Shown: in pieces, positions 6,551 through 10,853 of the stretch
Position numbering within the stretch: the first letter of the stretch is position 1
Layout: each line of letters opens with the position of its first letter
NCBI GenBank assembly: GCA_011772595.1
Contig: WVZH01000228.1
Span: 3,713 to 14,565 of the forward strand
From: Anaerolineales bacterium
Lineage (GTDB): Bacteria; Chloroflexota; Anaerolineae; Anaerolineales; E44-bin32
Length of the DNA stretch: 10,853 nucleotides
Reading direction: 5' to 3'
Translations under genes and position numbers: made by a program
The notes under the pieces: model-generated
Databases searched by the model: none
Seen by the model: only the letters and a program-made list of their open reading frames with translations
Told to the model about the DNA's origin: nothing

Positions 6551-7555
6551 GTGAAATTTGACGCCGGAATCCCGCCGTTGTCGCTTTCCGACATACCACA
6601 GTTGGCTCGAACAGCTGATGATATCGGCTTCGATGCGCTGTGGACATCCGAAACCCAGCACGACCCGTTCCTTCCTTTAGCGCTGGTTTCCGAACACAGC
6701 CGAGAGTTGCGCATTGGAACGGCGGTGGCCATCGCCTTTGCCCGCAGCCCGGCAACACTTGCCTACACTTCTTGGGACTTGGCTCAATCTTCAGGCGGCC
6801 GTTTCATTCTCGGACTGGGCACGCAAGTGCGCGCCCATATCGAGCGTCGTTTTGGAATGCCTTGGCCCACGTCGCCGGTGGGCAAGCTGCGCGAATTCGT
6901 CCGCGCACTACGTGCATTTTGGACGGCCTGGCAAACCGGCGAGCGTCTGAACTTTCGCAGTGAATCCTATAAGATCACCCTCATGTCACCTTTCTTCAAC
7001 CCAGGTCCCATCGAGAACCCGGAGATCCCCATCTTCATTGCTGGCGTGAACGTCGGTCTCTGTCGCTTGGCGGGGGAGGTCGCTGACGGTTTCATCGCCC
7101 ACCCCTATCATTCAGAGCAGTATCTACGGGAGGTGGTCCGCCCAGCGATCGCCGAAGGTGCCATGCGTGCGGGAAGAGAGGCTGAGCGAGTGGCATTGTC
7201 GGTGAGCGCGATGACGGTTATGGAACCGGAAGATGCTGATTTCGTGCGCTCACAGATCGCTTTTTACGCCTCCACACCCACCTACCGCCCTGTGATGGCG
7301 TACCACGGGTGGGGTGAGGTTGCCGATCAATTACAAGTACTTTCACGCAAACAGGCTTGGGGCGAGATGACCAACATGATCGATGAAGACATGCTAGACA
7401 CCTTCGCGGTGGTTGCGCCACCAGACGAGATCGCAAAGGTTTTGAAGAAGCGCTATCATGATCTTGCTGATCGTTTATCGCTCTATCTCCCCTTTCTACC
7501 CGGACAGCGAGACGATTTTTGGCGGAATCTGGTGGCCAGTATGCAGGAGGGATAG
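6551..7555 (+). CDS. LLM-class flavin-dependent oxidoreductase, probably F420-dependent
   Basis: This 334-residue luciferase-like (bacterial luciferase / F420 reductase superfamily) TIM barrel fits the usual size. Recognisable blocks are IGFDALWTSETQHDPF (25-40), LRIGTAVAIAFARSP (53-67), DLAQSSGGRFILGLG (76-90), FGMPW (101-105) and EIPIFIAGVN near 158, followed by AGEVADGF. These resemble the F420-dependent group that includes methylene-tetrahydromethanopterin reductase-like enzymes, but an FMN cofactor is possible. Translation starts at GTG 6551, with GAGGA seven bases upstream. A TATGAT (6471-6476) about 75 bases upstream is a possible -10, with a poor -35. The gene leads an operon: its stop shares a base with the start of the dipeptidase gene. 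Confidence 0.9.
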   Translation: MKFDAGIPPLSLSDIPQLARTADDIGFDALWTSETQHDPFLPLALVSEHSRELRIGTAVAIAFARSPATLAYTSWDLAQSSGGRFILGLGTQVRAHIERRFGMPWPTSPVGKLREFVRALRAFWTAWQTGERLNFRSESYKITLMSPFFNPGPIENPEIPIFIAGVNVGLCRLAGEVADGFIAHPYHSEQYLREVVRPAIAEGAMRAGREAERVALSVSAMTVMEPEDADFVRSQIAFYASTPTYRPVMAYHGWGEVADQLQVLSRKQAWGEMTNMIDEDMLDTFAVVAPPDEIAKVLKKRYHDLADRLSLYLPFLPGQRDDFWRNLVASMQEG

Positions 7556-8643
7556 TGCTGATCGTCGACGCGCACGAGGACCTGGCCTGGAACGTGCTTA
7601 CCTTCGGTCGGAACTACCTCCGATCCACCGAAGAGACGCGTACGCTGGAGATCGACACGGATGTGCCTGCGCATAACGGGCACACACTCTTGGGTTGGCC
7701 CGAGTGGGTGCTAGGACGAGTGGCTGTCATCTTCTCCACCCTCTTTGCGGCACCGGTGCGCTGGCAGGAGGGACCGTGGGACACCATGGTCTATGCCGAC
7801 GCAGATGAAGCGCATCGTCTCTACCAAGCGAACCTTGATGTTTACCTACGCTTGGAGGAGGAACATAGCGACCGATTTCGAGTCGTCCGCGCACTCCCAG
7901 ATCTGGATGCAGTTTTGTCCAGCTGGGAGGGGGAAGAACCGAGCGCGCCTCAAATCGGTTTGGTTTTGCTCATGGAGGGTGCCGATGGCGTTCGCCATGT
8001 GGATGAACTTGTCGAGTGGTTTGAGGCGGGGATTCGCATCGTGGGCCCAGCCTGGGAGAGGACCCGCTATGCGGGAGGCACCAGGGAACCCGGACCGCTT
8101 ACCGACGATGGGCGGGCATTCTTGGAGATGATGGCTGGATTAGGAATGATCCTCGACCTCAGCCACATGACCGAGGAGGGTGTCGAAGAAGCTTTGGATA
8201 CATATCCGGGAGTCTTGATCGCCTCGCACAGCAATCCGAAAGCAAGAATCCCGAACAATGAAAAACCCTTCCGGCACTTGAGTGATGCGCTGTTGCGGCG
8301 CATCGCTGAGCGCGATGGTGTGGTGGGAACATTGATTGCCAACCACTTTCTTAAGGACGGTTGGCAGGTCGATGACGGTCGTGAGGTGGTCACCCTCGAG
8401 GACGTCGCAACCTGCATTGACCATGTTTGCCAAGTGATCGGGGATGCCAGACATGTCGGCATCGGCAGCGATTTTGATGGGGGATTTGGTCTGAATAAAG
8501 TCCCCACAGGACTTGACAGCGTAGCCGACCTGCGGTTAATTGGCGATGCGCTGCAAACACGCGGCTATGACTCAGGGGATGTCGAAGCCATCTTGGGGGT
8601 CAACTGGGTGCGCGTGCTGCGTCGGGCATTACCGGAGAACTGA
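7555..8643 (+). CDS. membrane dipeptidase family M19 (renal dipeptidase-like zinc peptidase)
   Basis: The start is set at GTG 7555, inside the TAGTG overlap with the previous stop, because AGGAGG ends four bases before it and the family motif begins at once (LIVDAHEDLAWN). An upstream ATG at 7519 would add twelve residues lying within the previous gene. The 362-residue product keeps all dizinc ligands: H7 and D9 in DAHED, E141 in LLMEGADG, H204 in LDLSHMT, H225 in ASHSN, and D306 in GIGSDFDGG. The H204-H225 spacing equals that of human renal dipeptidase. M19 enzymes cleave dipeptides, often tolerating D-residues at the C-terminal side. No signal peptide is seen, so it is probably cytoplasmic. 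It is translationally coupled to the oxidoreductase. Confidence 0.95.
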   Translation: MLIVDAHEDLAWNVLTFGRNYLRSTEETRTLEIDTDVPAHNGHTLLGWPEWVLGRVAVIFSTLFAAPVRWQEGPWDTMVYADADEAHRLYQANLDVYLRLEEEHSDRFRVVRALPDLDAVLSSWEGEEPSAPQIGLVLLMEGADGVRHVDELVEWFEAGIRIVGPAWERTRYAGGTREPGPLTDDGRAFLEMMAGLGMILDLSHMTEEGVEEALDTYPGVLIASHSNPKARIPNNEKPFRHLSDALLRRIAERDGVVGTLIANHFLKDGWQVDDGREVVTLEDVATCIDHVCQVIGDARHVGIGSDFDGGFGLNKVPTGLDSVADLRLIGDALQTRGYDSGDVEAILGVNWVRVLRRALPEN

Positions 8644-8646
8644 ATC

Positions 8647-9195
8647 ATGCCTTCTAAATCCCTCAAGCCGCATCAAGTCCGCTGGGCGCGTCGCTGGATG
8701 ACGTTAGTCTTGCTCGGTTTGATCATTTTCATGATCGGTGTGGAACCTGATCTCATCGGCATGGACCGCAGTCCGGTCGTCGGCTTTGTCCAAGTTTATG
8801 TATGGTTGATTGGTCTCGCCGTCTTGCTTATAGGAGCCTACGCAACCGTGCGGGTTGTGCGCAACAACCGGCCAACGTCATTGCGAGCGGATATCGGTTT
8901 AAGGTTGATCGCAACGGGGTATGTTGTGGCAGCGGCGGCTTCCCTCGCTGATTTTATCGGGCTCGGAGCGCAACGCATGCCTTTTGTCTACTTCGGCCCC
9001 ATTCAGGTGATCGGGCTGGCGACCGGTGTCTTTGTAAGCTTGCTGGGCGTCATTCTGTATTGGCCGCGTGCGGCGAGACCGGACGGTGACCGACGACGGA
9101 GATTGCCACGTATTCGTTTGCCTAAGCTTCGCAAGCGAGAAGTGGCCGAACGCGAAGAGGATGAAGAAAATCCGCAAGTAGAGACCGTATCCTGA
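8647..9195 (+). CDS. hypothetical four-helix membrane protein with charged C-terminal tail
   Basis: I do not recognise this family. The 182-residue product has four likely membrane helices at about 17-31, 45-70, 84-106 and 118-139. A cytoplasmic tail follows that is strongly basic (RRRRLPRIRLPKLRKRE, 149-165) and then acidic (EREEDEENP, 168-176). The start lies three bases after the dipeptidase stop, with GGAGA seven bases before the ATG inside the end of the dipeptidase gene. It is therefore the third gene of the operon. The tail suggests charge interaction with RNA, membrane or a partner, but that is inference. No polar residues suggesting a transport channel or active site stand out. Confidence 0.8.
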   Translation: MPSKSLKPHQVRWARRWMTLVLLGLIIFMIGVEPDLIGMDRSPVVGFVQVYVWLIGLAVLLIGAYATVRVVRNNRPTSLRADIGLRLIATGYVVAAAASLADFIGLGAQRMPFVYFGPIQVIGLATGVFVSLLGVILYWPRAARPDGDRRRRLPRIRLPKLRKREVAEREEDEENPQVETVS

Positions 9196-9445
9196 GAAGG
9201 ACCAAGGTGTGGACTCTAGCTCTCCCTTTCCATGATGAAGACCACAGCCAGAACCTCGGCCTCTCAAACTAAAGCAATTGCAGAGCTTGCTCGTTGATGA
9301 TCATTTCTCTGAATCTAAGCAAAGTCCATATGGACAGTCACGCGTGAAGGACAGAAACGGTCCACTTTCCGCAGGGGACTATCAAAGTTGAGGATAAACG
9401 CCATAGGAGGCTATACAAAAGGCCGCTTCTGTCGTCGTTGGTGAA
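9196..9445. other. convergent intergenic region without recognised features
   Basis: This 250-base gap separates the operon end from the convergent reductase gene. I found no clear hairpin with a T-tract for either direction and no plausible small gene. Termination here is either rho-dependent or uses a weak structure I could not see. Confidence 0.5.
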
Positions 9446-10483
9446 TTAACTGTGCGCGGTCATTTTCTCGCTGGAGTGACCAGGGAAAACTTTGCCGCCC
9501 GGTTTGACCGTTATGTAGGCGTAGTTTACAGCCACAGTGACTTGGCCGTAGCCGACAACGATTAAATTGAGCGGGTCGAGTTCTTCTTGCAACGCAACGT
9601 CTCCTGCAGCGAAGACGCCTGGCAAGTTGGTCTCCATCTTGCTGTTGACCTTGATATACCGGCGGCCTATGGTCTCCAGTCCCCATGAGCGGATAGGCCC
9701 TAGATCGGCTTTAAAGCCGAGAGCCAGGATGAGGTCGTCGATCTTGAGCGTTGTTTCTTCTTTGGTCCGGTTGTCAAAAATCACGGCATGCTCTAGGCGA
9801 GAGTCGCCCCCAACTTCCCGCAGTTCGTAGAAGACGTATACGTTGACAGAGGAGTTCATTAACGTGTTGACCGAAGAATCATGTGCGCGAAACCCGTCGC
9901 GACGGTGTATGAGCGTGACTTGCTCGGCGATGGGTTCGAGTGCCAGCGCCCAGTCCACGGCACTGTCGCCGCCTCCGATCACAAGCACACGCTTTTCGGC
10001 ATAGTCGCTGAGGTCCTTCACCATGTATTCGACGCCCTTGCCCTCCAGGCGTGCTACGCTTTCGTTCTTTATCCGGATCGGCTGGAAGGCGCCGATGCCT
10101 GCAGCGATTACCACGGTTTGGGTGTAATGACGATCTTTGTCCGTCTCGATTACCCAGCAAGTCTCTCCCGGTGCTCCATTCGGTGACGGTTCGCTGACCA
10201 GGTTCATGGCCCGCTCTCCGAGGGCCATCGTTGGTTCCCATCGTGAAGCTTGATCGACGAGCTTGCTCACCAAGTCCTTTGCGTACACTTCAGGGAACCC
10301 GGGTGAGTCGTAGATCAGTTTCTCCGGGTAAAGGGTGATCAATTGGCCGCCCGCCTGAGGCAGCGCGTCGATGACTTTGACGGACATCTCGCGCAGACCG
10401 GCGTAAAAAGCGCCGAAAAGGCCCGTCGGTCCGGCGCCAACGAAGGTGATATCGAAAAGTGTTGGGGCTTTCTTCCTACCCAT
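9446..10483 (-). CDS. ferredoxin--NADP reductase, thioredoxin-reductase-like type
   Basis: This 345-residue flavoprotein matches the YumC-type ferredoxin-NADP reductases of bacteria, which move electrons between NADPH and ferredoxin. The FAD site is GAGPTG (16-21), followed by AGGQLITLYPEK (44-55) and IYDSPGFPEV (57-66). The NADPH site is GGGDSA (170-175), with the phosphate-recognising HRRDGFRA (193-200). The late FAD block is AAGDV (292-296). Thioredoxin reductases have a CxxC between the two halves of the NADPH region. Here the only cysteine is C109, which excludes that activity. The ATG is the only plausible start, though its binding site (GAGG, about 12 bases away) is weak. It has its own strong promoter and is probably monocistronic. 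Cytoplasmic homodimer by analogy. Confidence 0.93.
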   Translation of the reverse strand: MGRKKAPTLFDITFVGAGPTGLFGAFYAGLREMSVKVIDALPQAGGQLITLYPEKLIYDSPGFPEVYAKDLVSKLVDQASRWEPTMALGERAMNLVSEPSPNGAPGETCWVIETDKDRHYTQTVVIAAGIGAFQPIRIKNESVARLEGKGVEYMVKDLSDYAEKRVLVIGGGDSAVDWALALEPIAEQVTLIHRRDGFRAHDSSVNTLMNSSVNVYVFYELREVGGDSRLEHAVIFDNRTKEETTLKIDDLILALGFKADLGPIRSWGLETIGRRYIKVNSKMETNLPGVFAAGDVALQEELDPLNLIVVGYGQVTVAVNYAYITVKPGGKVFPGHSSEKMTAHS

Positions 10484-10529
10484 AGGGTGTAAAACCTCGT
10501 GTCGTTTTGAGGATTGATACAGCGCGCGG

Positions 10530-10559
10530 ATTATAAAAGGTGCGTGGTGTGAATGTCAA
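10530..10559 (-). promoter_or_regulatory. strong sigma-70-type promoter of ferredoxin-NADP reductase gene
   Basis: On the minus strand a perfect TTGACA (10554-10559) is followed after 18 bases by a perfect TATAAT (10530-10535). Transcription would start near 10523, leaving a leader of about 40 nt before the ATG at 10483. Both hexamers being exact suggests high, constitutive expression. Confidence 0.85.
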
Positions 10560-10580
10560 ATAAACTCGATGAGTGATATG

Positions 10581-10622
10581 AGGGGATCTTGGTGAACCAT
10601 CGTCCGCGTGCTCGCATCCCCT
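10581..10622. repeat. inverted repeat between reductase promoter and upstream gene
   Basis: AGGGGAT (10581-10587) and ATCCCCT (10616-10622) are perfect 7-base complements around a 28-base GC-rich loop. It may be part of the terminator of the minus-strand gene ending at 10725, but no T-tract follows. It could equally be a regulatory site about 20 bases upstream of the reductase -35, or chance. Confidence 0.3.
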
Positions 10623-10724
10623 TTCCCAATGCAGCCCGGTGAGCAGAATCTGTGGGGACCGAAAGCGCGCTACCACTGGGATATGCCTGAGCAGAATACG
10701 AGTGACTGAAGACGAGACATCAAA

Positions 10725-10853
10725 CTACTCCATTCCTTCAGCGTTTGTGTTGCGATAATAATAGATACCCCCATCTGTGGCCTCGAAATCCAGGTAGAGA
10801 CCATCAATGAGCTTGTCCAATCTCGCCTGGGTATCATCGCCGTAGAGCGGCCA
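10725..10853 (-). CDS. C-terminal end of unidentified protein (cut by window edge)
   Basis: On the minus strand a frame is open from the window edge for 42 codons and closes at TAG (10725-10727). The residues look like real protein: WPLYGDDTQARLDKLIDG, then LYLDFEATDGGIYYYRNTN, ending AEGME. The composition (acidic, with a tyrosine triplet) is not that of an antisense shadow, and no competing gene lies opposite. I do not recognise the family from this fragment. It would be the gene upstream of, and co-directional with, the ferredoxin-NADP reductase. Confidence 0.55.
   Translation of the reverse strand, partial: WPLYGDDTQARLDKLIDGLYLDFEATDGGIYYYRNTNAEGME

Noticed and set aside
7519..7554. Longer N-terminus for the M19 dipeptidase starting at ATG 7519
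   Set aside because: The added residues lie entirely inside the oxidoreductase gene. A strong ribosome binding site sits just before GTG 7555, where the family's first motif begins.
9446..10483. Thioredoxin reductase assignment
   Set aside because: The overall fold and nucleotide motifs fit, but the redox-active CxxC is absent; only one cysteine (C109) is present.
1..10853. A defence system, CRISPR array, toxin-antitoxin pair or mobile element
   Set aside because: No array-like direct repeats, transposase, integrase, nuclease or paired small toxin/antitoxin genes were found. All recognised genes are housekeeping, metabolic or surface-protein types.

Overview
The window looks like an ordinary chromosomal stretch of a bacterium with GC content in the mid-50s by eye. 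Gene content suggests a Chloroflexota (Anaerolineae-like) genome: an F420-type luciferase-like oxidoreductase, a thioredoxin-reductase-like ferredoxin-NADP reductase, a YcaQ-family winged-helix protein and a long acidic secreted beta-helix protein. This placement is inference from family distribution and style, not from a marker gene. No mobile elements, rRNA, tRNA or CRISPR arrays were seen.

Layout, left to right. The 3' part of a YcaQ/DUF1006-family gene (1-804) is followed by about 280 bases without a gene. Then comes a large gene for an exported protein (1084-3177), closed by a textbook rho-independent terminator. A GC-rich, hairpin-forming leader-like stretch (about 3241-3400) precedes csaA (3465-3803). 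csaA converges on a cold shock protein gene on the minus strand (3852-4061), and both appear to share one bidirectional terminator. The cold shock gene has a candidate promoter that would give a leader of about 165 nt. A metallo-beta-lactamase-fold hydrolase gene (4480-5106) is read away from it.

Next are a small four-helix membrane protein with several histidines (5352-5804) and a hotdog-fold acyl-CoA thioesterase (5953-6372). A tightly packed three-gene operon follows: LLM-class flavin oxidoreductase (6551-7555), M19 dipeptidase starting inside the previous stop codon (7555-8643), and a four-helix membrane protein (8647-9195). Convergent to it on the minus strand is a ferredoxin-NADP reductase (9446-10483) with a near-ideal sigma-70-type promoter. 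The window ends inside a minus-strand gene of which only the last 42 codons are present.

The genes do not form a single pathway. The most coherent unit is the oxidoreductase-dipeptidase-membrane protein operon. I see no convincing evidence of a new defence or mobile system. The points most worth a second look are the secreted beta-helix protein, the structured RNA-like stretch upstream of csaA, the 115-base segment bounded by 10-base inverted repeats at 5150-5264, and the coupled operon. Several start codons were moved inward from the longest open frame on the basis of ribosome binding sites, as stated in each entry.
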